This document shows, in pieces, positions 17,028 through 26,487 of a stretch of DNA of 64,000 bases. The position numbers and the translations under genes were made by a program. The notes under the pieces are model-generated. The model did not search any database and had not been told where the DNA came from. It saw only the letters and a list, made by a program, of their open reading frames with translations. The stretch is from the NCBI RefSeq assembly GCF_028553765.1, contig NZ_CP067134.1:2337001-2401000 (forward strand), in the 5' to 3' direction. The stretch comes from Paracoccus stylophorae. Lineage in GTDB: Bacteria > Pseudomonadota > Alphaproteobacteria > Rhodobacterales > Rhodobacteraceae. The stretch's first letter is position 1. Each line of letters begins with the position of its first letter.

Positions 17028-20000
17028 ATGGCAACGCTTGTTCTCGGTGCAGCCGGCGCCGCCATCGGCGGTTCGATCGGCGGGGCGATCCTCGGCGTGA
17101 GCGCCGCGACCATCGGCGGCTTCATCGGCTCGAGCATCGGCTCGGTCGTCGACAGCTGGATCATCTCGTCGCTGGCGCCGACCCAGCGCATCGAGGGCGC
17201 GCGGCTCGACACGCTGCGCATCACCTCGGCCACCGAGGGCGCGGTGATCCCGCGGCTCTATGGCCGGATGCGGATGGGCGGCAACATCATCTGGGCGACC
17301 GATTTCCGCGAGGAGACGAAGACCACGACGCAGGGCGGCGGCAAGGGCGGCGGGGGCGGCAAGGTCAAGACCACCGAGTATCTGTACTACGCCAGCTTCG
17401 CGGTGGCCTTGTGTGAAGGCCCGATCACCGGCATTGGCCGGATCTGGGCCGACGGCAAGCCGATGGACCTCTCCGGCGTCACCTGGCGCTGGTATCCCGG
17501 CGACGAGGCGCAGACGGCGGACCCGTTCATTGCGGGGAAGATGGGCGCAGCCAACACGCCCGCCTATCGCGGCACCGCCTATGTCGTCTTCGAGGAACTG
17601 GCGCTTTCGACCTACGGCAACCGCCTGCCGCAGCTGTCCTTCGAAGTCTTCCGGCCGCTCGCCGATCCCGACACCGCCGAGGGGCTTACCCGCGCCGTCA
17701 CCATGATCCCCGCCTCGGGCGAGTTCACCTATGCAACGCAGGCCATCCGCAAGACCGATGGCGGCGCGACGGTGCCCGAGAACCTGAACGCGCTGGCAGA
17801 CACCACGGACATGGTGGAGGCGCTGGACCGGCTGCAGGCCATGGCCCCGGCGGTCGAGAGCGTCAGCCTCGTGGTGGCCTGGTTCGGCGACGACCTTCGC
17901 GCGGCATCGTGCAAGGTGCGGCCCGGCGTCGAGGTGTCGGCCAAATCGACCACGCCCGCCAGCTGGTCGGTGAACGGCGTCAGCCGCGCCAATGCCTTTC
18001 TGGTCAGCCGCGACGATCAGGACCGCCCCGTCTATGGCGGCACGCCGTCGGACTTCGCGGTGGTGCAGGCAATCCAGGAGATGAAGGGGCGCGGGCTGCG
18101 GGTTACCTTCTATCCGTTCATCCTGATGGACGTGCCGCCCGGCAACACGCTGCCGAACCCGTATTCCGACAACGCCGCCGAGACCGGCCAGCCGGTCTTC
18201 CCCTGGCGCGGCCGGATCACCTGTTCGCCTGCGGCGGGCTACGCCGGGACCGTGGACAAGACCGCCACGGCGGCAAGCCAGGTCGCGGCGCTGTTCGGCA
18301 CGGCGACGCCCGCCAGCTTCAGCGTCGCGGGTCAGTCGGTTTCGTGGATCGGGCCATCGGGCGACTGGGGCCTGCGCCGCATGGTGCTGCACTACGCCCA
18401 TCTCTGCGCGGCGGCGGGCGGTGTCGATGCGTTCCTGATCGGGACCGAGATGCCGGGGCTGACGACCATCCGCTCGGGCGCCAGCATCTATCCGGCGGTG
18501 CAGGCCTATCGGGACCTGCTCGCGGATGTGCGCTCAATCCTCGGGTCCGGAACGAAGATCGGCTACGCCGCCGACTGGTCGGAATACTTCGGGCACCAGC
18601 CGGGCGACGGCTCGGGCGACGTGTACTTCCATCTCGACCCGCTCTGGGCCGATCCGAAGATCGATTTCGTCGGCATCGACAACTACATGCCACTCTCCGA
18701 CTGGCGGGACGGCTTCGAGCATCTCGACGCGGCCGAAGGCTGGCCCGCGATCTATGACCGGGCCTACCTGCAGGGAAACATAGCGGGCGGAGAAGGCTTC
18801 GACTGGTTCTATGCCAGCGCCGCCGATCGAAGCGCGCAGGTCCGCACCGCGATCACGGATGGCGGCGCGGCCAAGCCGTGGGTCTTCCGCTACAAGGATC
18901 TGCGCGCCTGGTGGTCGAACGCGCATTACGACCGCCCGGGCGGGGTGGAGAGCGGCACGCCGACGGCGTGGGCGCCGCAATCCAAGCCGATCTGGTTCAC
19001 CGAGCTGGGCTGCCCGGCCATCGATCGGGGCACGAACCAGCCCAACGTCTTCTTCGACCCGAAGTCGTCCGAGAGCTTCACGCCGCATTTCTCGCGGGGC
19101 TGGCGCGATGACGCGATCCAACGCGCCTATCTCGAGGCGACGTATCTCTGGTGGGTCGAGGCGGCGAATAACCCGCTGTCCTCGGTCTATGGCGGCCGGA
19201 TGGTGCATGTGCCCGAATGCGCTGCCTGGACCTGGGACGCGCGGCCCTATCCGTTCTTTCCGGCGCTGACCGAAATCTGGACGGACGGCGCGAACTGGCG
19301 GCTCGGCCACTGGCTGACCGGGCGGCTGGGTGCCGTGTCGCTGGCGGCGCTCGTCCGCCATCTCTGCCTGCGCGCCGGACTGCCCGCGTCCCGGATCGAC
19401 GTTTCGGGGCTTTGGGGCGCGGTCGAAGGCTACGCCATCACGGCGCTGGAAAGCCCGCGTGCCTCCATCACCACGCTGTCGCGGCATTTCGGTTTCGACG
19501 CGGTGGAGACCGAGGGGGTGATCCGCTTCGTGATGCGGGGCCGGGCGTCAGTCGCCACTCTCTCGCGTGACGACCTTGTGGCCGCCCGCGATGGCGACGT
19601 GCTGGAACTGACGCGCGGCCAGGAGACCGAACTGCCGCAGGCGCTGAAGTGGCAACTGGCCCGCGCCGACGAGGACTACGACGCCGCGCTCGTCGAGGCC
19701 CGGCGCGTCACCGTGGACACGACGCGGATCGCCTCGGAGAGCTTCCCGATGGCGGTGCCGCCCGAGGAAGCAGAGCGCCGCTGCCGCCGCGCCCTGATGG
19801 AGGCGTGGGTGGGGCGCGAGACGGCGGCGTTCCGATTGCCGCCCTCGCGGCTCGCGCTCGATCCGGCCGACGCGATCCTGCTCGCGCATGACGGGCGGCT
19901 GGTCGATCTGCGGCTCGTCTCCATCGCCGACGCCGAGGCGCGCGGCATCGAGGCGGTCCGCCAGGACCGGACGACCTACGACCTGCCGCCCGGCGATCCC

Positions 20001-20993
20001 CGCGCGGCGTCGCTGACGCGCGCCGTGGTGTTCGGCGCACCGGATGCGGTGCTGATGGATCTGCCGCAGCTGACCGAGGACCAGCCGGCGCATCGGCCGA
20101 TGGTCGCCGCGCACGCGGTTCCCTGGCCGGGCGAGATGGCGGTGTTCCGCAGCCCCTCGACCGATGGGTTCGATCTGCTGACGACGTTCGGCAGTCGCGC
20201 CCGGATCGGGACGCTGGTCTCCGACTTCTTCGCGGGGCCAGCGTCGCGCTTCGACCTCGGCAATACGCTGGTCGTCGACTTGCTGACCGGAACGCTGGAA
20301 AGCGTCACCGACCTGACGCTGTTCGGCGGCGCCAATGCGCTCGCCATCGAGAGCGCGCCCGGCGTCTGGGAGATCGTGCAGGCTGGCGCCGCAGAGCTTC
20401 TGGCGCCGGGTCGATATCGTCTGACCCGGCTCCTCCGTGGCCAGCGGGGTACCGAAGCCGGGATGGGCAACCCGGCTCCGGCAGGCGCCCGCGTCGTCGT
20501 GCTCGACGATAGCCTCGCATCGCTGCCAATCGCAGAGGCCGATCTTGGCATCCCGTGGAACTGGCGCATCGGCCCGGCGAGCCGCCCGGTCAGTGACGAG
20601 ACCTATGTGCCGCAATCCTTCGCACCCGCGGGTGTCGGTCTGCGGCCGTTCTCCGTCGCCCATGTCGAGCAGCCGTGGCGAAAACCCCGCACACCCGGCG
20701 ACTTGGCAATCCGCTGGACGCGCCGGTCGCGCGCACTCGCCGCCGACAGCTGGAGTGGGCTCGAGGTGCCGCTGGCCGAGGAACTGGAAGCCTACGAGGT
20801 TGAGATCCTCGACGGTGCCACCGTGAGGCGGGTGCTGAGCGCGACCACGACCAGCGCGATCTACACCGCCGCCCAGCAGACCGACGATTGGGGCGGGCCG
20901 CTCGGCCCCGGCGACGCGCTCGACATCCGCATTTTTCAGCTCTCCGCCCTCGTCGGGCGGGGCGCACCCAAGACCGTCACGCTGATACTCTGA
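17028..20993 (+). CDS. Baseplate megatron / host specificity protein with GTA TIM-barrel domain (gp15-like)
   Basis: A 1321-residue protein, the largest in the tail module. The N-terminus has glycine-rich hydrophobic segments (residues 1-50) suited to membrane contact. A TIM-barrel-like glycoside-hydrolase-type domain (about 420-760, with KIGYAADWSEYFGH and DFVGIDNYMPLSDW) matches the GTA_TIM family, followed by a phage-tail_3 region. A beta-rich C-terminus carries GRYRLTRLLRGQRGTE. In RcGTA the homologue forms the megatron that contacts the host surface. It is ten bases downstream of the NlpC gene, with an intact reading frame. Confidence 0.92.
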   Translation: MATLVLGAAGAAIGGSIGGAILGVSAATIGGFIGSSIGSVVDSWIISSLAPTQRIEGARLDTLRITSATEGAVIPRLYGRMRMGGNIIWATDFREETKTTTQGGGKGGGGGKVKTTEYLYYASFAVALCEGPITGIGRIWADGKPMDLSGVTWRWYPGDEAQTADPFIAGKMGAANTPAYRGTAYVVFEELALSTYGNRLPQLSFEVFRPLADPDTAEGLTRAVTMIPASGEFTYATQAIRKTDGGATVPENLNALADTTDMVEALDRLQAMAPAVESVSLVVAWFGDDLRAASCKVRPGVEVSAKSTTPASWSVNGVSRANAFLVSRDDQDRPVYGGTPSDFAVVQAIQEMKGRGLRVTFYPFILMDVPPGNTLPNPYSDNAAETGQPVFPWRGRITCSPAAGYAGTVDKTATAASQVAALFGTATPASFSVAGQSVSWIGPSGDWGLRRMVLHYAHLCAAAGGVDAFLIGTEMPGLTTIRSGASIYPAVQAYRDLLADVRSILGSGTKIGYAADWSEYFGHQPGDGSGDVYFHLDPLWADPKIDFVGIDNYMPLSDWRDGFEHLDAAEGWPAIYDRAYLQGNIAGGEGFDWFYASAADRSAQVRTAITDGGAAKPWVFRYKDLRAWWSNAHYDRPGGVESGTPTAWAPQSKPIWFTELGCPAIDRGTNQPNVFFDPKSSESFTPHFSRGWRDDAIQRAYLEATYLWWVEAANNPLSSVYGGRMVHVPECAAWTWDARPYPFFPALTEIWTDGANWRLGHWLTGRLGAVSLAALVRHLCLRAGLPASRIDVSGLWGAVEGYAITALESPRASITTLSRHFGFDAVETEGVIRFVMRGRASVATLSRDDLVAARDGDVLELTRGQETELPQALKWQLARADEDYDAALVEARRVTVDTTRIASESFPMAVPPEEAERRCRRALMEAWVGRETAAFRLPPSRLALDPADAILLAHDGRLVDLRLVSIADAEARGIEAVRQDRTTYDLPPGDPRAASLTRAVVFGAPDAVLMDLPQLTEDQPAHRPMVAAHAVPWPGEMAVFRSPSTDGFDLLTTFGSRARIGTLVSDFFAGPASRFDLGNTLVVDLLTGTLESVTDLTLFGGANALAIESAPGVWEIVQAGAAELLAPGRYRLTRLLRGQRGTEAGMGNPAPAGARVVVLDDSLASLPIAEADLGIPWNWRIGPASRPVSDETYVPQSFAPAGVGLRPFSVAHVEQPWRKPRTPGDLAIRWTRRSRALAADSWSGLEVPLAEELEAYEVEILDGATVRRVLSATTTSAIYTAAQQTDDWGGPLGPGDALDIRIFQLSALVGRGAPKTVTLIL

Positions 20994-21003
20994 AGGCCAT
21001 CCC

Positions 21004-22080
21004 ATGTCCGACGCCACGACCCATCTCCTGCTGCCCTACATCCTCGCGGCGCAGGCCCAGAAGCACGTCACCCATAACGAGGCGCTGCGGATCCTCGACG
21101 GGCTCGTCCAGCTCTCGGTTCTGGATCGCGATCTGGCAGCGCCCCCGGCGAGCCCCGCGGACGGCGACCGCTACATCGTAGGCTCCGGCGCGACGGGCGA
21201 CTGGGCGGGCTGGGACCTGAACGTCGCGCTCTGGACCGATGGCGCCTGGCTGCGCCTGCCGCCACGCACAGGCTGGAGGGCATGGGTCGAGGACGAGCGT
21301 CTGCTGCTGGTTTTCGATGGCGCGGGCTGGGTCGGCACCACGCCGAGCGAGTTGCAGAATATGGCGCTGCTCGGGGTCGGCACGACGGCGGATGCATCGA
21401 ACCCGTTCTCGGCCAAGCTGAACGCCGCGCTCTGGACGGCGAAGACCGTGGCCGAAGGCGGGACCGGCGATCTGTTCTACACCATGAACAAGGAGGCGGC
21501 GGGCGACGATCTCGGCCTGACGCTCCAGACAGGCTTCGTCACCAAGGCGCTGGTGGGGCTCTTCGGCTCCGACAGGTTCAGGCTCGCAGTCTCCGCCGAC
21601 GGCAGCACCTTCTTCGACGGGCTCAGCGTGGACAACGCCACCGGCATCGTCGACCAGCCCCGGCTGCCGCGCTTCAAGGCGTATACCAACTACGACAACT
21701 ATGTCGGCGTCGGGACCTGGACGAAGATCGGCCTCAACAACACCGACTACAACGATCAGGGCGCCTTCGATGCCACGAACAACCACTTCGTGGCGCCCGT
21801 CGACGGCACCTACCTCTTCGGCGCGACGCTCATGTACAAGGTCAACGCCAGCACGACCGCGCGCATGCGGGGGCGGCTGGTGCTGAACGGAACCACGGAA
21901 ATCCGCGGCTCCGTCGGCGAGATCTCCGCCACCCATGTCTCGCTCGCCACCGCGATCTGGCTGCAGACCATGGTGCCGCTCACCGCGGGCGATACCGTCG
22001 AGCTGCAGGGGTATTTCCGGGTCGCGGACGGCTACTTCGCGGCCGATCACACGTCCTTCTGGGGCTGCAAGATCGGATGA
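21004..22080 (+). CDS. Tail fibre/receptor-binding protein: DUF2793 plus C1q-like tip
   Basis: A 358-residue protein with two parts. Residues 1-130 are a DUF2793 domain (MSDATTHLLLPYILAAQAQKHVTHNEALRILDGL), which attaches to the baseplate in Rhodobacterales phages. Residues about 225-358 resemble a C1q/TNF-type jelly roll (TNYDNYVGVGTWTKIGLNNTDYNDQGAF, then HFVAPVDGTYLFGATL), a common trimeric receptor-binding tip. It directly follows the host-specificity gene. The C1q assignment rests on pattern reading and is less sure than DUF2793. Confidence 0.8.
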   Translation: MSDATTHLLLPYILAAQAQKHVTHNEALRILDGLVQLSVLDRDLAAPPASPADGDRYIVGSGATGDWAGWDLNVALWTDGAWLRLPPRTGWRAWVEDERLLLVFDGAGWVGTTPSELQNMALLGVGTTADASNPFSAKLNAALWTAKTVAEGGTGDLFYTMNKEAAGDDLGLTLQTGFVTKALVGLFGSDRFRLAVSADGSTFFDGLSVDNATGIVDQPRLPRFKAYTNYDNYVGVGTWTKIGLNNTDYNDQGAFDATNNHFVAPVDGTYLFGATLMYKVNASTTARMRGRLVLNGTTEIRGSVGEISATHVSLATAIWLQTMVPLTAGDTVELQGYFRVADGYFAADHTSFWGCKIG

Positions 22081-22099
22081 GCGGCGGAAGGAGGATCCG

Positions 22100-22387
22100 A
22101 TGACACCACCCCGATCCGACGGCTTCGTGCGCATGCCCGACGCCGAGTTCGAGGCGATCCTGACGCGGGCCGCCGAGGAAGGCGCTAAGCGCGCGCTCGC
22201 CGATGTCGGTCTCGACGGCGACGAGGCCGCGCTCGACATCCGCGATCTCCGCTCGCTCGTCGATTGCATCCGACTGGTCCGCCGCACCGCGATGCAGACC
22301 GCCGTCCGCATGATCACCACCGGCGTCATGCTGGCGCTGCTGGCCGGCATCGCCATCAAGCTCAAGATCTTCGGTGGCAGCCCGTAG
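22100..22387 (+). CDS. Small membrane protein, DUF6127-like (possible holin)
   Basis: A 95-residue protein with a soluble acidic N-terminus (DAEFEAILTRAAEEGAKRALADVGL) and one C-terminal hydrophobic helix (MITTGVMLALLAGIAIKLKIF). It has an excellent ribosome site (GGAAGGAGG). This pattern matches DUF6127, seen next to lysis genes in these prophages. A holin-like or anchoring role is plausible from its position before an M15 peptidase, but unproven. Confidence 0.6.
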   Translation: MTPPRSDGFVRMPDAEFEAILTRAAEEGAKRALADVGLDGDEAALDIRDLRSLVDCIRLVRRTAMQTAVRMITTGVMLALLAGIAIKLKIFGGSP

Positions 22388-22420
22388 CCGCGCCCCATCC
22401 CCATTCATCAGCCCGCAATC

Positions 22421-22446
22421 ACCCGCCCTCGAGGCGGGTTTCTTCG
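22421..22446 (+). terminator. Intrinsic terminator after the fibre/holin-like genes
   Basis: ACCCGCC (22421-22427) pairs perfectly with GGCGGGT (22433-22439) across the loop CTCGA and is followed by TTTCTTCG. It lies 34 nt after the DUF6127-like gene and 15 nt before the ATG of the M15 gene. It could attenuate lysis-gene transcription. Confidence 0.6.
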
Positions 22447-22460
22447 TTTCGGAGGACCCC

Positions 22461-23135
22461 ATGACCACGACATTCCATCGCCATTGGCGCGACGTTCCGG
22501 AGAGCGCATGGCGCTGGCGGAATTTCAGCCCAGCCGAGATCGCCTGCCGGGGCACCGGCAAGCTGCTGGTCAACGAACCCGCCCTCGACAGGCTGCAGGC
22601 GTTGCGTGACCGGCTGGGCAAGCCGCTGATCGTCCGCTCGGCCTATCGCAGCCCCGAGCACAATCGCGCCGTGGGCGGCGCCACCCGGTCGAAGCACCTC
22701 GACGGCGCCGCCTTCGACATCGCCATGGCGAACCACGACCCGGTGGCGTTCGAGGCCGCGGCGCGCGAGGTCGGGTTCCTCGGCTTCGGGTTCTACCCGC
22801 GATCAGGGTTCATTCATGTCGATCTTGGCCCCGCGCGTCAGTGGGGCGAGCGGTTCCCGGTCCGGGCGACTGCGTTTGCCGCCGAGACGCCGCCCGCTCG
22901 CGAGGTGCTGGCTGACAGCCGCACCATGAAGGGTGGAGGCGCGGCCGGAGTGGCGACACTGGGTGCTGCGGGCGTGGAGGTCGCGCAGCAGGTGTTGGCT
23001 GAGACGCAATCCGCCATCCTGCCGCTCGTGCCGTATCTCGACACGCTCCGTTGGGTGTTCATCGCCGTCGCTCTCGGCGGGATCGTGGTCACGATCTATG
23101 CTCGCCTCGATGACTGGAAGTGGGGGCGGCGGTGA
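22461..23135 (+). CDS. M15 family endolysin-like peptidase with C-terminal membrane anchor
   Basis: A 224-residue protein whose residues about 15-125 form an M15A D-Ala-D-Ala carboxypeptidase-type domain. The zinc motif is visible as SKHLDGAAFDIA with a later IHVDLG, and the VRSAYRSPEHNRAVGGA block is typical. Residues about 190-215 form a transmembrane segment (LRWVFIAVALGGIVVTIYARL), unusual for simple lysins and suggesting membrane tethering. GGAGGA precedes the ATG. It overlaps the next small membrane protein by four bases. It is the likely murein-degrading lysis enzyme. Confidence 0.88.
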   Translation: MTTTFHRHWRDVPESAWRWRNFSPAEIACRGTGKLLVNEPALDRLQALRDRLGKPLIVRSAYRSPEHNRAVGGATRSKHLDGAAFDIAMANHDPVAFEAAAREVGFLGFGFYPRSGFIHVDLGPARQWGERFPVRATAFAAETPPAREVLADSRTMKGGGAAGVATLGAAGVEVAQQVLAETQSAILPLVPYLDTLRWVFIAVALGGIVVTIYARLDDWKWGRR

Positions 23136-23389
23136 TTTGCGGGCTCCTCACCGGGATCGCCACGAGCCCATGGATGCGGGCGGCGCTGCGCTACGGAGCC
23201 ATCGCGCTGGCAGTGCTCCTGTTCCTGCTTTCGCTTCGGCGCTCCGGGGAGCGAGCGGGACGCCTCGCCGAACGACTTGAAACTACGGAGAAGGCCAATG
23301 ACGTCCAACGTCGGATGCTGGAAGCGGCGGCTCGCCGTCCTCGCGATCACCACGAGCTTGCTGACAGGCTGCGCGACGGTGAGTTCTGA
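23132..23389 (+). CDS. Inner-membrane spanin-like protein (Rz-like)
   Basis: An 85-residue protein from GTG 23132, which overlaps the M15 stop (GTGA). It has one transmembrane helix (YGAIALAVLLFLLSL) followed by a charged coiled-coil-like region (ERAGRLAERLETTEKANDVQRRMLEAA). The second half overlaps, in another frame, a lipoprotein reading frame starting at 23298, the nested arrangement typical of Rz/Rz1 spanin pairs. The assignment rests on topology and nesting. Confidence 0.6.
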   Translation: MICGLLTGIATSPWMRAALRYGAIALAVLLFLLSLRRSGERAGRLAERLETTEKANDVQRRMLEAAARRPRDHHELADRLRDGEF

Positions 23390-23543
23390 CGTCGAGGGCC
23401 TGGCGGCGTGCCCACCGGTCGTCGAGTACAGCGAGGACTTCCAGGAATCGGCGGCAGAGGAGCTGGCTCTGCTGCCGGAGGCCTCTGCGATAGTGGAGAT
23501 GCTGAGCGACTATGCCGTGATGCGGGAGCAGGCGCGGACGTGC
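23298..23543 (+). pseudogene. Outer-membrane spanin-like lipoprotein, 3'-truncated
   Basis: Nested in the previous gene, this frame starts MTSNVGCWKRRLAVLAITTSLLTGC, with a clear lipobox (L-L-T-G-C at 21-25). It continues with EYSEDFQESAAEELALLPEASAIVEMLSDYAVMREQARTC, like small lysis lipoproteins. It has no stop of its own: after about codon 82 the frame runs into sequence antisense to the DUF411 gene and ends only at 24125. This marks the right boundary of prophage A. The end coordinate given is where phage-like sequence appears to stop. Confidence 0.55.
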
Positions 23544-23594
23544 GATGGCCGAGGATCTTCGCTCGCGCCCGGGCTTCACCGGCACCCCACCGTG

Positions 23595-24074
23595 TCAGGC
23601 AGCCTCGTAGTTGGTGTACACCTCGGTGCTGCCGTCATGAAGGATGAGGAACACGTCGTAAGCCTCGCGTTCGCTCTCCGGCCCCATGCCGGGGGAACCG
23701 TAGGGCATGCCCGGAACGGCCAGACCCACGGCGTTGGGACGCTCGGCCAGCAGCCGCCGGATATCAGCGGCCGGCACATGGCCCTCGATCATGTAGCCCT
23801 CGACTTGGCCGGTGTGACAGGAGACCATCTCTTGCGGGATGCCATTGTCGGACTTGTAGCGCATCAGCATCGTGCCCATGCTCGCCTCGGTCGTGACGGT
23901 GAAGCCATCACCTTCCAGGATCTCGATCCAGGCCGAGCAGCAGCCGCAATTCGGGTCCTTCAGGACGTGTATCGACGGTCCTCCGGATTGCGCCAGCGAC
24001 AGTTGGGGGAGCCCTGCAAGAAGGGCCGCGCTGCCGATCAGCAGGCCCCGTCGGGTGAGGGTGTCTTGTGTCAT
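23595..24074 (-). CDS. DUF411 periplasmic metal-binding protein
   Basis: A 159-residue exported protein with an N-terminal Tat-type signal (TRRGLLIGSAALLAGLPQLSLAQ). The DUF411 core has the KDPNCGCCSAW cysteine motif, then EMVSCHTGQVEGYMIEGHVPA and GLAVPGMPYGSPGM. DUF411 proteins bind copper and accompany copper-resistance clusters. The start at 24074 is chosen over 24086 because GGAG lies six bases before it. It is the last gene of the - strand run that begins upstream with the ATPase, so it is probably co-transcribed. Confidence 0.9.
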   Translation of the reverse strand: MTQDTLTRRGLLIGSAALLAGLPQLSLAQSGGPSIHVLKDPNCGCCSAWIEILEGDGFTVTTEASMGTMLMRYKSDNGIPQEMVSCHTGQVEGYMIEGHVPAADIRRLLAERPNAVGLAVPGMPYGSPGMGPESEREAYDVFLILHDGSTEVYTNYEAA

Positions 24075-24105
24075 GTCGTTCTCCATGGGTTGAAGTCAGG
24101 TGCGC

Positions 24106-26439
24106 TCAGAGGTCGATCCGCCTGAGCCGCAGCGCATTGGTGATGACCGAGACCGACGAGAGGCTCATCGCCGCCGCCGCGATCATCGGCGAGAGCAGGA
24201 GGCCGGTCAGGGGATAGAGCACCCCCGCGGCGACGGGCACGCCTGCGGCGTTGTAGACGAAGGCGAAGAACAGGTTCTGCTTGATGTTCCTGAGCGTCGC
24301 GACGGCCAGTTTCCGCGCGCGGACAAGCCCCACGAGATCGCCGCGCATGAGCGTGATCCCGGCACTTTCCACGGCCACGTCGGCGCCGGTGCTCATGGCG
24401 ATGCCGACGTCCGCGGCCGCGAGCGCAGGAGCATCGTTCACGCCATCACCGGCCATGGCGACCGACTTGCCCTTGGCACGCAGCTCCTCGACCAGCTTCT
24501 GCTTGTCCTCCGGCAGGACGCCCGCGCGGACCTCGTCGATGCCGAGCTTGCCCGCCACCGCCTCGGCCGTGCGCCGGTTGTCGCCGGTGGCCATGATGAC
24601 GGTGAGACCCAGCGCGTGCAGATCGCGGATCGCCGCTTCTGTCGTCTCCTTGATCGGGTCCGCCACGGCGACGATCCCGGCGAGCGTGCCATCCACGGCG
24701 ACGAACATCGCTGTCTTGCCGTCCGCGCGCAGCGTGTCGGCCTCTGCCTCGGCCTCGTCCGTCGACAGCCCGAGATCGGTCATCATCGCCGCATTGCCGA
24801 GCGCGACCCTGCGGCCCGCGACGGTGCCGTGCACGCCCTTGCCGGTAACCGCCTCGAAGTCCTGTGCGTTCTCGGGGGTCAACCCGCGGTCCTTCGCTCC
24901 CGAGACGATCGCCTCGGCCAGCGGATGCTCCGACCCGCGCTCCAGCGCGGCGGCAAGGCCCAGCACCTCCGCCTCGTCGCCGTGGAACGCCACCACATCG
25001 GTCAGTCGCGGCTTGCCCTCGGTCAACGTGCCTGTCTTGTCGACGATCACCGTATCGACCCGCGCCATGCGTTCCAGCGCCTCGGCATCCTTGATCAAGA
25101 CGCCCGCCTGCGCGCCCCGGCCGGCGGCCGTGGTGATGGAGATCGGCGTGGCAAGCCCCAGCGCGCACGGGCAGGCGATGATCAGGACCGAAACGGCCGA
25201 GGCGATCGCGAAGGCCAGCGCCGGTTCGGGCCCGGCCCAGAGCCAGACGCCGAAGGCGATGATGGCTATCACAACGACGGTCGGCACGAAGATCGACGAC
25301 ACCTTGTCCGCGAGTCCCTGGATCGGCGCCCGCGACCGCCGCGCGCCCGCGACCATCTCGACGATCTGCGACAGCACCGTGTCAGCGCCCACCTGCGTCG
25401 CGCGCACCGCCAGCGTGCCGTTCTTGTTGATCGTGCCGCCGGTGACGCGGTCGCCCTCGACTTTCTCCACCGGGACCGGTTCGCCCGTGATCATGCTCTC
25501 GTCGACCGACGACCGGCCCTCGACCACCTCGCCGTCCACCGGCACGCTGTCTCCGGGCCGGACCCTCAGAAGGTCGCCCTCGACGATGTTCTCGAGCGGT
25601 GCGTCGTATTCCGACCCGTCTGCCAAAATGCGCCGAGCGGTCTTGGGCGCGAGGTCCAGAAGCGCGCGGATCGCGTCGCCCGTCCGCTCCCGCGCGCGCA
25701 GCTCCAGCACCTGACCGACGAAGATAAGCGCCACGATGACAACGGCCGCCTCGTAGTACGTACCGACGCCGTGGCCCATCCGGTATTCGGCCGGGAACAC
25801 GCCCGGCGCGAAGGTCGCGACCAGCGAGTAGAGATAGGCCGCGCCGACGCCGAGCGAGATCAGCGTCCACATGTTCGGCGAGACATTGCGGATCGAGTCG
25901 ATCCCGCGCCGGAAGAACGGCAGCGCGGCCCAGAGGATCACCGGGGTCGCCAGCACGAACTCGGCATAGACCGAGAGGCGGTGCCCCATCCACCCACGCA
26001 CGTCTAGCCCGACGAGTTCGCCCATGGTGATGATGATGAGCGGCACGGCCGCCGCCGCCGAGATCCACATGCGTCGCGTGAAATCGACTAGCTCGTGACT
26101 CGGTTCGTCCGACGGCACCATGGGTTCCAGCGCCATGCCGCAGATCGGGCAGCTCCCCGGCTCGTCACGCACGATCTCGGGGTGCATCGGGCAGGTGTAT
26201 TGCGTGCCGGGCTGGGCCTTCTGTCCGGCCTTCTTCGCGTTGCCGGAGGCGTAGAAGTACGGATCGGCGTCGAATTTCTCCTGGCACCCGGCGGAGCAGA
26301 AGTGGAACGTCTCGCCGTCGTAGTCGCGCGTCCGCGCACCCTCCTTGATCTCGACCTGCATCCCGCAAACCGGATCGGTCGCGGTCTTGGCGCCGGGTTT
26401 GATGTCGGAAGAAGCGTGATGGTGATGATGGGTGGCCAT
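24106..26439 (-). CDS. copA: Copper-translocating P-type ATPase with YHS and heavy-metal-binding N-terminus
   Basis: A 777-residue P1B ATPase. A His stretch (residues 4-8) leads into a YHS domain (C25 in DPVCGM, C48, C52). A HMBD follows (YTCPMHPEI to CPICGM, about 80-102) in place of the usual HMA domain. Then come the membrane domain with [10 protein letters not shown] (about 425), the phosphorylation motif DKTGTLTEG (about 466), the [11 protein letters not shown] motif and the hinge [10 protein letters not shown] (about 661). CPC predicts Cu(I)/Ag(I) export from cytoplasm to periplasm. The neighbouring DUF411, multicopper oxidase and CsoR genes support copper. The frame is complete. Confidence 0.95.
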   Translation of the reverse strand: MATHHHHHASSDIKPGAKTATDPVCGMQVEIKEGARTRDYDGETFHFCSAGCQEKFDADPYFYASGNAKKAGQKAQPGTQYTCPMHPEIVRDEPGSCPICGMALEPMVPSDEPSHELVDFTRRMWISAAAAVPLIIITMGELVGLDVRGWMGHRLSVYAEFVLATPVILWAALPFFRRGIDSIRNVSPNMWTLISLGVGAAYLYSLVATFAPGVFPAEYRMGHGVGTYYEAAVVIVALIFVGQVLELRARERTGDAIRALLDLAPKTARRILADGSEYDAPLENIVEGDLLRVRPGDSVPVDGEVVEGRSSVDESMITGEPVPVEKVEGDRVTGGTINKNGTLAVRATQVGADTVLSQIVEMVAGARRSRAPIQGLADKVSSIFVPTVVVIAIIAFGVWLWAGPEPALAFAIASAVSVLIIACPCALGLATPISITTAAGRGAQAGVLIKDAEALERMARVDTVIVDKTGTLTEGKPRLTDVVAFHGDEAEVLGLAAALERGSEHPLAEAIVSGAKDRGLTPENAQDFEAVTGKGVHGTVAGRRVALGNAAMMTDLGLSTDEAEAEADTLRADGKTAMFVAVDGTLAGIVAVADPIKETTEAAIRDLHALGLTVIMATGDNRRTAEAVAGKLGIDEVRAGVLPEDKQKLVEELRAKGKSVAMAGDGVNDAPALAAADVGIAMSTGADVAVESAGITLMRGDLVGLVRARKLAVATLRNIKQNLFFAFVYNAAGVPVAAGVLYPLTGLLLSPMIAAAAMSLSSVSVITNALRLRRIDL

Positions 26440-26487
26440 GATTGATGTCCTTTCTGTCCCGGTGTGCGGCCTCGAGTCGTTGGAAGG

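Noticed and set aside
23277..24125. 282-codon frame running from the spanin region into the DUF411 gene
   Set aside because: Only the first 82 codons from 23298 look like a real lipoprotein; the rest is antisense to the DUF411 gene.
24100..26007. Long + strand frame of 635 codons opposite the copper ATPase
   Set aside because: It is an antisense shadow; the - strand encodes all P-type ATPase motifs.
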